From: Bacteroidales bacterium | GTDB lineage: Bacteria; Bacteroidota; Bacteroidia; Bacteroidales; Lentimicrobiaceae | Length of the DNA stretch: 64,000 bases | Assembly: GCA_016705005.1 (NCBI GenBank) | Contig: JADIZB010000038.1 | Location: 248,001-312,000 of the forward strand | Direction: 5' to 3' | In this document: piece by piece, positions 52,477 through 61,373 of the stretch | How positions within the stretch are numbered: the first letter of the stretch is position 1 | Layout: the number at the start of each line of letters is the position of its first letter | Made by a program: the position numbers and the translations under genes | Notes under the pieces: model-generated | Seen by the model: only the letters and a program-made list of their open reading frames with translations | Database searches by the model: none | Told to the model about the DNA's origin: nothing

Positions 52477-54459
52477 TTACCAGTCCCCGGTAACCTTCGC
52501 TACCCTGCAATAGCCGGTGGCAGTACCTGTGAATAACCTGCAAAGATAAATGCCCGGTGGTACGCTGTTTCCGGCCGGATCTTTACCATCCCAGGCAATG
52601 GTATGGCTTCCCTGAGATAATGTAGTATTCAGAAGTTCCCTGACCCTGATACCGGTGACCGAATAAACAGTGAGTAAAACAGGGCCGTTTTCCGGTAAAT
52701 CGAAGCTCAGGGAGGTGGAACTGCTCATTGGATTGGGCCGGGCCGATAACCTGGTTTCCGAAAAAGGCAGCGAAGACTGTTCCATCCCCAATGTGCCTGT
52801 TTCGATCACGGTGGCCGTGTCCTGATCGGTTATCCGGATGTTGTCGAACCAGACCTCATTGTTGTCGAATGGTCCGTATTCTGCGACAATCTCCATGCGG
52901 TCGATCGCCGACCAGTCGAACTTACCTTCCGGCTCATACCAGGTTTCATTGTCCCATGATCCGTGTTCAGTGAAACTGTTCAAAGGAATGTGCAGGTGGT
53001 GCCAGCGATTATCCCAGCCGGGCGTATAGCTGTTCAGGGTGGTTCTGATTCTCCATGGATGGTCGGAAGCATCTCCTGTTTTAGTATCCACAAAGCGGAT
53101 ATCAAAGCGGATGGCCTCATGATTCCCGCGAACCATCAAATCCATGGCAAAACCGGCCTCTACCAGTTGCGAAAGGTCCCTGTCGGGAACAAAATCATGA
53201 GCAATCTGGCTGTACTGGGGTCCTCCGCTCCAGAACAGGCAATACTGATCATTGTTAGGATAAAGGGTCGAATAATAATCAAGTTCCGATTCGGTATAAC
53301 TGGCTTCGTTTATTCTTTGTGCAAGGTAGTCATCATAAATGGTAAACCCCACGGTATCCGGCAACAGGGCATAAGTTTGCTGTTCCGGCACATTGAGTCC
53401 GAGGGCTTCGAGCAAGGGTTCATTCAGATCATAATCGAAGAGCTCGGGCGAATCTTTTTCAAAAAGTCCGAAACCACCCTTGTAATCCCAGATGGTCCAG
53501 GGAATTGACTTTTCTTCGAGATAATCACTGACAACACCGTACCATGAAACCCTGTCTTCATTGTCGCTGTTGGGAATATATACGCCAAACTCACCGCAGA
53601 AAATATTCAGATTGTGCTCATCCCTGAACTCCACGGCAATGTCGATCAGCGAACGGATGTAATCAGCATTGCCCTGGGTATTGTAATAACCAAGGGCATC
53701 TTCGATCCAGGTGCCAGTCAGCTCTGGCGGACATGGAGGCATTGAATCGGCGTTGTAGGGAAAGGGCACACCAGCCAGGGGTTCCATAGAGGGTGTGCTC
53801 CAGCCGGCTCCCTGATGGGTAAAAAGAAAAGGGTCGTAGAAATGAAACGTATAAATCAGGTTGGTGTCCGCATAAACCGGCATTTGTGCCAGGTCTTCGT
53901 AACCGTTGTAACCTGAAGGTCCTACAATGATGGTATGTCTGGTATCGACCGCACGTATGGCATCGATGGTCTCTTGCTGAATTGAACCCCACAACTGGTC
54001 TGATATTCCGTGCGGTTCGTTCAGGATTTCATAGCAGAGGTATTCCGATCTGTTCTGATACCTGCCGGCCACCTGTGGCCAGACACGGGTGAGTATCTGT
54101 CCTACATCCGGGCTGGTTGGCACCGATGGGTCGAATGAATGGTTGTCGATGAGCAGATATATCTGAAGTGTTTCGGCCCAGGTTACCACGGAATCGAGCA
54201 GGCAGAATAATACCGGGTCAACGGTATAATCCGGAGCACCTGAAGTCATATTGTGCAGGTCGACCGGCAGGCGGATAACGTCGCAACCAAGCTGTTTAAT
54301 CTGAGTAAAATCCTGAGAGGTAAATTTCCGGAACTGGATGCTGCCGGCATCTTCACCCTGAAACCAGTTGGTGAGGTTAACCCCGCGGCTGAAAGGAGTC
54401 TGTGCAGCTAAACCCTGCATAAGCATGAGGCACAATGGTATCAGCAAAAGTCTTTTCAT
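52477..54459 (-). CDS. Secreted GH5-family glycoside hydrolase with T9SS domain
   Basis: A cellulase-superfamily enzyme of 660 residues. Signal peptide: MKRLLLIPLCLMLMQGLAAQ. The catalytic barrel (about 20-350) shows GVNLTNWFQGEDAG, RLPVDLHN, the acid/base in CYEILNEPHG, and the nucleophile in FCGEFGVY, which fits GH5 endo-glucanase-like enzymes. A beta-sandwich, probably a carbohydrate-binding module, spans about 370-560 (ends VWFDNIRITDQD). The last ~80 residues are a FlgD-like type IX sorting domain (LLTVYSVTGIRVREL ... GTATGYCRVAKVTGD). Substrate (beta-glucan, mannan or other) cannot be read from the sequence. A longer start at 54495 would precede the signal peptide. Confidence 0.88.
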   Translation of the reverse strand: MKRLLLIPLCLMLMQGLAAQTPFSRGVNLTNWFQGEDAGSIQFRKFTSQDFTQIKQLGCDVIRLPVDLHNMTSGAPDYTVDPVLFCLLDSVVTWAETLQIYLLIDNHSFDPSVPTSPDVGQILTRVWPQVAGRYQNRSEYLCYEILNEPHGISDQLWGSIQQETIDAIRAVDTRHTIIVGPSGYNGYEDLAQMPVYADTNLIYTFHFYDPFLFTHQGAGWSTPSMEPLAGVPFPYNADSMPPCPPELTGTWIEDALGYYNTQGNADYIRSLIDIAVEFRDEHNLNIFCGEFGVYIPNSDNEDRVSWYGVVSDYLEEKSIPWTIWDYKGGFGLFEKDSPELFDYDLNEPLLEALGLNVPEQQTYALLPDTVGFTIYDDYLAQRINEASYTESELDYYSTLYPNNDQYCLFWSGGPQYSQIAHDFVPDRDLSQLVEAGFAMDLMVRGNHEAIRFDIRFVDTKTGDASDHPWRIRTTLNSYTPGWDNRWHHLHIPLNSFTEHGSWDNETWYEPEGKFDWSAIDRMEIVAEYGPFDNNEVWFDNIRITDQDTATVIETGTLGMEQSSLPFSETRLSARPNPMSSSTSLSFDLPENGPVLLTVYSVTGIRVRELLNTTLSQGSHTIAWDGKDPAGNSVPPGIYLCRLFTGTATGYCRVAKVTGDW

Positions 54460-54602
54460 CGGTAAACCCTTATAAAGTGTGAAAGGACAGGGCAATCAGA
54501 CATTAGAAATTTGAAACCAACCGGCTTATGGCTGGTAAACCGGCTGAAAGATTGGGAAATCCCCCTGTACTCTAACTCTTTAATCAAGTTTCTCCGGGAA
54601 CG

Positions 54603-55265
54603 TCACTTAACAAAGACATACTGAATTATATTGGCTCCCATCCTGAGAGCTTTCTGCCTGTTCTCATCGGGGTCGTTGTGTACAGCCTGATCTTCCCATC
54701 CGTCGCCCAGATCGCATTCAAAGGAATAAAAGCAGACCAGCCGGCCTTCCCATATCAGACCGAAACCCTGCGAGGGTTTATTGTCGTGCTCATGGATCTT
54801 GGGCAGTCCGTTCGGGAAATTGTATTGCTGATGATAAATCGGATGCGAGAAAGGTAATTCAATAAATTCCAGCTCCGGAAATACCTTCTTCATCATCGGC
54901 CTGATGTAAGGGTCGATGCCATAATTGTCGTCAATGTGCAGAAAACCTCCGGCTATCAAATAATTACGGAGGTTCGAGGCTTCCTGCTCATCGAACACCA
55001 CATTACCATGACCGGTCATATGAATGAACGGAAAGTTAAAAATATCTGCACTACCGGCATCTACCGTAGCGTAGTCCTTGTCAATGTTGGTTTTTAGATT
55101 GCGGTTGCAGAATTCGATCAGGTTGGTAAGCGAAGTAGGATTGGCATACCAGTCACCACCACCCCGGTATTTCAACAGAGCAATCTGATAGGATGCAGGA
55201 GGGGTCCAGGCTGCTGAAATTGCCAGAAGAGTAAGAAAAACGGCTACTTTAACAAGGCTTTTCAT
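54603..55265 (-). CDS. Secreted DUF4159 protein
   Basis: The 220 residues have a short signal (LVKVAVFLTLLAISAAWT) and the DUF4159 fold: ALLKYRGGGDWYANPTSLTNL, PFIHMTGHGNV, GGFLHIDDNYGIDPYIRP, LPFSHPIYH, GDGWEDQAVHND. DUF4159 is a class I glutamine amidotransferase-like domain that lacks a known activity, often found in proteins tied to MoxR/surface complexes. It lies 86 bases before rsmE on the same strand, and the DUF4159 domain stands alone here rather than at the end of a large membrane protein. Confidence 0.88.
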   Translation of the reverse strand: MKSLVKVAVFLTLLAISAAWTPPASYQIALLKYRGGGDWYANPTSLTNLIEFCNRNLKTNIDKDYATVDAGSADIFNFPFIHMTGHGNVVFDEQEASNLRNYLIAGGFLHIDDNYGIDPYIRPMMKKVFPELEFIELPFSHPIYHQQYNFPNGLPKIHEHDNKPSQGFGLIWEGRLVCFYSFECDLGDGWEDQAVHNDPDENRQKALRMGANIIQYVFVK

Positions 55266-55350
55266 TTTCTTTTTGAGGGTATGTTGTTATGCATGATGAA
55301 GGTTCCGGGACCAGAGGTATTGAGTCCCTGCAGAACTTTTTCTGAATCCC

Positions 55351-56076
55351 TTACTCATTCAGCAAATTTACAATAAAACACGATGCCAGTGCCGCCGTTT
55401 CAGTTCTGAGCCTGGCCTTACCCAGACTTACCGGCTGGAATCCATTGTTAAGCGCCAGGGTGATTTCGGCTGGGCTGAAATCACCCTCGGGACCAATCAG
55501 CACCAATACATCTTTGCCAGGAATGCAGACATCCTTCAGATGCGGGCGCGGGGCGTCGTCGACCCAGGCTATAAAACAATTTGGCTGACCAGCATGGCTT
55601 TGAATGATCTTTTTAAGGTCAGCAGGCTCATGAATAACCGGCAGAAAACTGCCCAGCGATTGTTTCATGGCTGCCACAACGACTTTTTCAAGTCTTTCCG
55701 TCCTGATTTTCTGTCTTTCGGAATGATCGCAATATACCGGCGTGATCTCCTGTATCCCGAATTCGGTGGCTTTCTCGAGAAACCATTCAAAACGGGCGGC
55801 GTTCTTGGTGGGGGCGACAGCGATATGCAGGCTGTACCCTTTTCCTGTCGATTTATCTACTGAGACTATCCTGATTTCACAGCATTTCGGGTTCGGGTCT
55901 TCAACAACTGCGAGTGCAATACTGCCGGTGCCGTCAGTTACACTGAGGTGATCGCCGGGTTTCAGCCGCAGCACCCGCGCGGCATGAAGAGACTCTTCCG
56001 GTGGCATAGAGAGGTAAACATTGCCTGCGCCGAACGATTCGGAAAGATTGATACCAGGAAGATAAAATAACTGCAT
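55351..56076 (-). CDS. rsmE: 16S rRNA m3U1498 methyltransferase RsmE
   Basis: Methylates N3 of U1498 in 16S rRNA using S-adenosylmethionine. The 241 residues have the PUA-like N-terminal domain (HAARVLRLKPGDHLSVTDGTG) and the SPOUT/trefoil-knot methyltransferase domain (FLEKATEFGIQEITPVYCDHSER, LIGPEGDFSPAE, VSLGKARLRTETAALAS). These are the defining RsmE motifs. It is the only housekeeping RNA-modification gene in the window and follows a strong terminator, so it starts its own unit. Confidence 0.95.
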   Translation of the reverse strand: MQLFYLPGINLSESFGAGNVYLSMPPEESLHAARVLRLKPGDHLSVTDGTGSIALAVVEDPNPKCCEIRIVSVDKSTGKGYSLHIAVAPTKNAARFEWFLEKATEFGIQEITPVYCDHSERQKIRTERLEKVVVAAMKQSLGSFLPVIHEPADLKKIIQSHAGQPNCFIAWVDDAPRPHLKDVCIPGKDVLVLIGPEGDFSPAEITLALNNGFQPVSLGKARLRTETAALASCFIVNLLNE

Positions 56077-56105
56077 GTCTTGCTCGGAATGATGAAGTTA
56101 CAAAA

Positions 56106-56138
56106 GTAAAAAAAGACTGCCCGGAAAGGGCAGCCTTT
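56106..56138 (-). terminator. Terminator of the VPS10/PKD gene
   Basis: On the minus strand GGCTGCCC-TTTCC-GGGCAGTC is followed by TTTTTTTAC, about 45 bases after the stop of the large secreted protein and before rsmE. Confidence 0.8.
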
Positions 56139-56182
56139 TCAAAATAATACTATCTGTAATGCAGGCCCGTTTAATGGAGAGA

Positions 56183-59100
56183 TTACTCAATCACCAGTTT
56201 GGTTCTGTAAATCCTGTCGTTGCTGATCAGATGCAGAATATAGAAGCCTGACGGAAGCCCCGGTTTATTGATCATCCATTGACTACCTGTGGCATTATCT
56301 GATTCATAAACAAGACTGCCATCGGATGAATAGAGGCAGATTTTACCTGATTTAACGGGTTGTTTGGTCTCAACAAGGAATGCTCCGTGTGCCGGGTTGG
56401 GGTAAACACGGATATCGTCTGATTGAAGGACCGGCTGTTCAGCTGAAACAAGTTCAGTTATGCTGATGTTGTCGAGATACAGACCGTTTCCGCGGCGGTG
56501 TACCGATTCGAACATTATCCTGACATTGGTTTTCCCCGCCCAGGCGCTCAGATCAACCAGGAAACAGCCCGGATTGCCGGTGGTTCCGCACCAGTCGTCT
56601 GATGTTTCAGGGACAAAGACCGATGTTGAAACAGGATGTGTTTCAAAACTTCCGTTACCATCTTCACCAATAGCCATGATTTTTGTCCAGGTGGCGCCGC
56701 AATCCTCAGAAACCAGGATATTGAGTGAGTCGGTGATTTGGGCGTATCGCTTGCAATAAGCATGCTCGAAAGTAAGGAAGGCTGAGTTGTAACCAGTTAG
56801 GTTCAGCGCTGGTGAAATCAACTGATCCAGAGGTCCGGGTGCCACAATATAATTGAAGTAGTCCATCCGGATGGCTGTATTCCCGGGTGCATTGCCCTGA
56901 ACAGCACTGATTTCCCATGTTTTCTTGTTGTCGTAATTGATCACTTCCCAGCCGTTCGCTGTGAGGTCAGCCGATTCCCAGTTTTCACTGAAAGGTAGCG
57001 ACATGCCGCCAAATAGCACATAGTCGGAGATGGTCAGGCTCCTCGGTCCGTTTACGTTGGTTGCTGTCAGGGTAACTGTGTAATTATCAGGTCCGTTGAA
57101 GATAACTTCCGGGTTCTGTGATGTCGCTGAAGTGCCGTTGGTGAACGTTACATTGTCGGGACTGAACGCCCATAGCCATGATGACGGGCAGAAGTCAGAC
57201 AGGTCGGTGAACTTTACCGTAACAGGACCGGCACAGAAGATTCTGTTGTCCGAAGTAAAGCCGACCTTTGGAAGCAGGGTGTCGCTCACCACGATATAGG
57301 CTGATTTGGTTTCAATGTCGTTACCGGCAGGATTGGAAGCCTCGAGCGACACTGTATATTCACCGGGAACATTCCATACAATTCCGGCCGGATTCTGTTC
57401 AGTGGAAGTGGCTGTTTCAGCACCTTCAAAAGTCCAGTTCCATTCATAGGGGATACCGGAGGTCATATCGGTAAAATCAACAGGGCAGCCAATGGGAACA
57501 ATGGTCTCACTGGCAACAAAGTCAGCTGAGGGTGTCGAAAAATGCATGGGCGATTCCCACAATCCACGGCCATAGGTGCCGGCCCTGATCACATCGCCCT
57601 GCTGTCCGGCGGGGTCAAGGAAAATCTCAAGTTCAGTTACCCTGGCTGATGCCGGGAAACCGTCAGAGAATAGAATCCAGTCGGACATTGTGTTGTCGCG
57701 ATAGAAAATTCCTATATCGGTTCCCAGATATAAACCTTCCGGGCTGTGACGGTAGTTTGCCAGTGTGTTCATCTGTACATCGGGCAGGGTACCAGTGAGT
57801 TCGGTCCAGGTCATACCCTTGTCTGCCGATCTGAAAACACGGTTCTGCTGAACAATGAAAACGACATTTTCATCGGTAAAACTGGTTTCAAGAGCAGTGA
57901 TGGTATTACCAACCGGCAGACTGCCGGTAAGGGTGGTCCAGGTAACAGACACATCTTTCACGTTATCGGAACGGTATAATTTGTTTCCGCTTGCTGCATA
58001 AAGGATATCGGTGTTGGCCCACGACTGCGCCATCACACTGAAGTTGTTGCTGTTGATTTCGGATATCTTGGTCCAGCTTACCGAAGAGGTATTTGATGCT
58101 TTGATGTTTTTGCTGCGCCAGATGTTTTTGTACCCGATGAACATGATGTTTCCATCATAATGATCGATCAGGAAAGGTGTTACCCAGGCACCTCCCTCGG
58201 TAATGCCGTTTGATCCTTCACCGGCAATCTGACCCTGTGCCGAATGGTTGAAGATGCGGTTCATGGCTCCGTAATAAACGGTAGAATAGCTGTAACGGTC
58301 GTCGGTGGGGTCAAAGGCACATTCCATGCCGTCGCCGCCGCCTACGGCAAGCCATTCGGTTCCGGTCCAGGTAGAGGTTCCGTTGTCCTGGTATCCATTG
58401 ATGACAAAATCCCTGTTGGTGGCACTTTGTCCTATCTTGTATGCCTGGCTGATTACCAGACCATTGCTGATTTCGGTCCAGTTTACCCCTCCATTTTCGG
58501 TCCAGTAAACTCCACCGTCGTTACCTGCAAACAATCTGCCAGTCAACGGAGAATACTCAAGCACATGAAGGTCGGCATGAACAGACTGTACACTGCAGCC
58601 GCCATACCAGTGAGAGCGGATATTCCAGGTGATTCCTCCGTCGGCCGACTTGAAGCAGTTAACACCACCTCCGTAAATGATATCCGGATTCAACGGATCT
58701 GCTGCGACATCTAAATCGTACCAGGCCTGGCCACCGCTGCCACCGCTGCAATCCCAGCTCATAATGTTGGGCGAGGTTGACCGCACTTCAAAACTGATGC
58801 CGCTGTCCATTGAGCGGTAGAGTCCTTTGAAGGAATCGTCGTTGGTGAGAAACACATACACCATCTCAGGGTTTGCCGGTGTTACGGCAATGGCTCCCCT
58901 GGCTCCTGTGGGAAGGCCGGTTGCGCCCTGCACAAAGGTTTCACCTCCATCGGTGGATTTATAAAATGTGCCGTTTGAAGTGGCATAAATAACATCAGGA
59001 TTGCCGGGTTTGTAAACAATATCTTTAAATGTACCGTTGGCTTTCTTGGCCCAGGTCAGACCTCCGTCGAATGTCTTATAAATACCTCCGGCGGTTGCGG

Positions 59101-59848
59101 CAAAAACGATGTTGTTGTCAGCAGGGTGCATGATCAGCCTTGAAACGGTGCTGGTTCCCATGTCACCATTGTAAGGTGCCCAGGTTTGTCCGTCGTCGTA
59201 ACTCTTCCATACGCCCAAACCGGAGGCATCGCCTGCATCTCTGTCGCCGGTTCCCATATAAATTATTTCAGGATTTGTGTGGTCAACCAGGATGGCTGAT
59301 ACGCCTAAAGTTGGCAGTACATCGGTGGTATTGCTCCAGGTGAGGCCATGATCATCCGACATCCAGAGGCCACCGGCAGGAGCACCGATGTAGATCCTGT
59401 CGGGATTTGTTGGATGGAAGGCAATGGCATTGATGCGTCCCAGCCCCCGGTACCCATTGTACCCTGAAGGAACTGTGAATGGCCCGAGCGGAGTCCAGTT
59501 CCCGTTGACGGAACGGCTTGAATGACTTGCCACATAAGAATTGTAAGCATTTAAACTACGGTCAGGGGCTGGCTTACTTCCGTCAGGTTGTAGACGGAGT
59601 TCCATCATGTATTCCCAGCGTTTGAATGGTTTATAGCCACTTCCCCTGGTAATCTCACGATCAGCCCAATAGGTATTGAAAGCTTTTTGCGTGGCAGAGA
59701 AACCGGCATGAGGGTCCTGCATCATGTTGATCCAATAAGGATACGAAGCAGTATCCTGAGAAATAGTAGTCTGGTATTGCTGTGCTTTCAGCGAAAAGAA
59801 TGTGGTTGCCAGCAATAGGAGAAGTGCAAGTCGTGTGTACCTGGTCAT
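56183..59848 (-). CDS. Giant secreted VPS10/BNR-repeat protein with PKD, choice-of-anchor J and T9SS domains
   Basis: A 1221-residue T9SS cargo. After a signal peptide (LALLLLLATTFFSLKA) comes a sortilin/VPS10-like propeller with many Asp-box motifs of the form S-DxGxTW: WMSDDHGLTW, WKSYDDGQTW, YKTFDGGLTW, YKSTDGGETF, FKSADGGITW, FRSADKGMTW (about 150-780). Two PKD domains follow (about 800-970; YEWNWTFEGAETAT and PSSWLWAFSPDN). Next is a choice-of-anchor J (MAM-like) lectin domain (about 985-1145; FSENWESADLTANGW ... GNGLYLDNISI). A type IX sorting domain closes it (VYPNPAHGAFLVETK). Such proteins are usually surface glycan- or protein-binding or exo-sialidase-like; catalytic residues were not recognised. 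A start at 59914 lies upstream of the promoter and is rejected. Confidence 0.9.
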   Translation of the reverse strand: MTRYTRLALLLLLATTFFSLKAQQYQTTISQDTASYPYWINMMQDPHAGFSATQKAFNTYWADREITRGSGYKPFKRWEYMMELRLQPDGSKPAPDRSLNAYNSYVASHSSRSVNGNWTPLGPFTVPSGYNGYRGLGRINAIAFHPTNPDRIYIGAPAGGLWMSDDHGLTWSNTTDVLPTLGVSAILVDHTNPEIIYMGTGDRDAGDASGLGVWKSYDDGQTWAPYNGDMGTSTVSRLIMHPADNNIVFAATAGGIYKTFDGGLTWAKKANGTFKDIVYKPGNPDVIYATSNGTFYKSTDGGETFVQGATGLPTGARGAIAVTPANPEMVYVFLTNDDSFKGLYRSMDSGISFEVRSTSPNIMSWDCSGGSGGQAWYDLDVAADPLNPDIIYGGGVNCFKSADGGITWNIRSHWYGGCSVQSVHADLHVLEYSPLTGRLFAGNDGGVYWTENGGVNWTEISNGLVISQAYKIGQSATNRDFVINGYQDNGTSTWTGTEWLAVGGGDGMECAFDPTDDRYSYSTVYYGAMNRIFNHSAQGQIAGEGSNGITEGGAWVTPFLIDHYDGNIMFIGYKNIWRSKNIKASNTSSVSWTKISEINSNNFSVMAQSWANTDILYAASGNKLYRSDNVKDVSVTWTTLTGSLPVGNTITALETSFTDENVVFIVQQNRVFRSADKGMTWTELTGTLPDVQMNTLANYRHSPEGLYLGTDIGIFYRDNTMSDWILFSDGFPASARVTELEIFLDPAGQQGDVIRAGTYGRGLWESPMHFSTPSADFVASETIVPIGCPVDFTDMTSGIPYEWNWTFEGAETATSTEQNPAGIVWNVPGEYTVSLEASNPAGNDIETKSAYIVVSDTLLPKVGFTSDNRIFCAGPVTVKFTDLSDFCPSSWLWAFSPDNVTFTNGTSATSQNPEVIFNGPDNYTVTLTATNVNGPRSLTISDYVLFGGMSLPFSENWESADLTANGWEVINYDNKKTWEISAVQGNAPGNTAIRMDYFNYIVAPGPLDQLISPALNLTGYNSAFLTFEHAYCKRYAQITDSLNILVSEDCGATWTKIMAIGEDGNGSFETHPVSTSVFVPETSDDWCGTTGNPGCFLVDLSAWAGKTNVRIMFESVHRRGNGLYLDNISITELVSAEQPVLQSDDIRVYPNPAHGAFLVETKQPVKSGKICLYSSDGSLVYESDNATGSQWMINKPGLPSGFYILHLISNDRIYRTKLVIE

Positions 59849-59885
59849 TTTGATGATAATTATAGTAATAAATGGAAAATCAGGG

Positions 59886-59914
59886 CAAATGTAATGGATT
59901 CCGGTAATTATCAA
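59886..59914 (-). promoter_or_regulatory. Promoter of the VPS10/PKD gene
   Basis: On the minus strand TTG (59912-59914), 18 bases, then TACATTTG (59886-59893), an exact TAnnTTTG. It lies about 38 bases before ATG 59848. Confidence 0.55.
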
Positions 59915-59943
59915 TTCATTTAAAATCAGTTTGTATGCCTTTA

Positions 59944-59984
59944 AAAGAAAGAAAAGAAACTACTCTGAGTCAGCTTCTTTTCTT
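59944..59984 (-). terminator. Possible terminator of the cyd operon
   Basis: On the minus strand AAAGAAAAGAA and TTCTTTTCTTT pair around a 15-base loop, downstream of the 45-residue cyd-linked ORF. Stem is A/T-rich, so termination is uncertain. Confidence 0.4.
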
Positions 59985-60056
59985 TACAAACCTTAAATGA
60001 CCAATGTGATTGCGAACCACTGCACTGCAACCTGACAATTAAAATCCTTTAAAAAG

Positions 60057-60194
60057 TCAGGGATTGGTATCTTCTCCCAAGGGATCGTTTTTTATCTGAG
60101 CATCAAACCTACGGATGGTTAAAACAACCAAAAAATAGGAAAGGGCGATCATAGCCGGCCAGGCAAGCAACCACAATATTTTATCCAGGTACAT
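60057..60194 (-). CDS. 45-residue CydX-like small membrane protein
   Basis: A short ORF just downstream of cydB: MYLDKILWLLAWPAMIALSY, then a hydrophobic helix to about residue 27 and a polar tail DAQIKNDPLGEDTNP. The layout (one helix preceded by Trp residues, charged tail, about 45 residues, right after cydB) matches the small subunits CydX/CydS/CbdX that stabilise bd oxidases in other phyla, though I cannot show homology by eye. A 20-base gap separates it from the cydB stop. It is too short for ordinary gene callers and easily missed. Confidence 0.6.
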   Translation of the reverse strand: MYLDKILWLLAWPAMIALSYFLVVLTIRRFDAQIKNDPLGEDTNP

Positions 60195-60214
60195 ATTTTC
60201 AATTTTAAACTGGT

Positions 60215-61372
60215 TTAATAAACGTGCGTCTGATTATCATTCAGATCATTGGCTTCCATTGGCTTGTTATTGATTGATCTCCATACAAGGAAGATATAGG
60301 CAATCACAACCGGCACGAAAAGAGACACATAACTCATAGCAGTCAGGGTATAGTGGCTGGAAGAACTGTTTTCAATGGTAAGCGAATGTTGAAGGTTGAA
60401 AGTTGAAGGGTAGAATGCTGTGTTGTTGAGTCCGGCCACCAGGAAAAGTGCAAGTACCGCAAGCACAGTACCAGAACCTGTATACCAGATGCCTTTATGA
60501 CTGCCTTTAAACAAAAACACAGCAATGCCAGCCAGCACCAGGACTACCCCGGCCAGAAACATTACTGACACAACAGGCATTTGCAGGAAATTGTGCAGGT
60601 ATTTGTATGGTTCCATAAAAATCTCACCTGTTCCCGGACTGTAAGCAAACCCTTGTTTCAACAGAAGCGCGGTTACAAAATACAGGAAGAAAACCAGGAA
60701 TGGGACAGCATTGTAATACATCTGTTTCAGCCCCCTCTGAAAGATATTTTCATTTTTTATACTGTTGACGATGTACAATATACCCAATATTCTTGACAGA
60801 AAGAAAACAGAAAGTCCCAGCGCAACATTGTGCGGGTTAAGCACGGCTTCCAATCCGTGAAAAGGGGTTTCCCAGCGTGATATGGCTGAATCATAAATAC
60901 GGGTCAGGTTCAGTTTGTCAACCGAGAACATACTACCATTGAAGAATGTCCCCACAGCTGTTCCAATCAAAATTGTTGCCAGCGCCCCATTGATGAAAAG
61001 GAATACCTCGAAAGTGCGCTTCCCCAGAAAATTATTGGGTTTGCTCCGGTATTCATAGGAGATTGCCTGAATAATAAAGGCAAAAAGGATGGCCATCCAT
61101 ACCCAGTAAGCCCCTCCGAAACTGGTTGAGTAAAACAGCGGGAAAGATGCGAAAAATGCGCCGCCGAATGTGACCAGGGTTGTAAATGTAAGTTCCCATT
61201 TGCGTCCAAGGGTGTTAACGATGAGGTTCTGTTCCGTTTCTGTCTTCCCAAGTGAGTAGATCAGCGTTTGCCCGCCCTGCACAAACATCAGGAAAACGAG
61301 GAGGCTCGCCAGGATGGAAATGATAATCCACCAGTATTGTTGTAAAGTCAGTATTGAGAATGTTTCAAACAT
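60215..61372 (-). CDS. cydB: Cytochrome bd quinol oxidase subunit II
   Basis: CydB, the membrane partner of CydA in bd-type quinol oxidase. From ATG 61372 the protein has 385 residues and about nine helices, beginning MFETFSILTLQQYWWIIIS, with the family stretches FGGAYWVWMAILFAFIIQAISYEYRSK and KRTFEVFLFINGALATILIGTAVGTFFNG. The ATG lies one base beyond the cydA stop, and a GGAGG lies inside the last cydA codons. A longer in-frame start (61435) overlaps cydA. Confidence 0.93.
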   Translation of the reverse strand: MFETFSILTLQQYWWIIISILASLLVFLMFVQGGQTLIYSLGKTETEQNLIVNTLGRKWELTFTTLVTFGGAFFASFPLFYSTSFGGAYWVWMAILFAFIIQAISYEYRSKPNNFLGKRTFEVFLFINGALATILIGTAVGTFFNGSMFSVDKLNLTRIYDSAISRWETPFHGLEAVLNPHNVALGLSVFFLSRILGILYIVNSIKNENIFQRGLKQMYYNAVPFLVFFLYFVTALLLKQGFAYSPGTGEIFMEPYKYLHNFLQMPVVSVMFLAGVVLVLAGIAVFLFKGSHKGIWYTGSGTVLAVLALFLVAGLNNTAFYPSTFNLQHSLTIENSSSSHYTLTAMSYVSLFVPVVIAYIFLVWRSINNKPMEANDLNDNQTHVY

Positions 61373-61373
61373 G

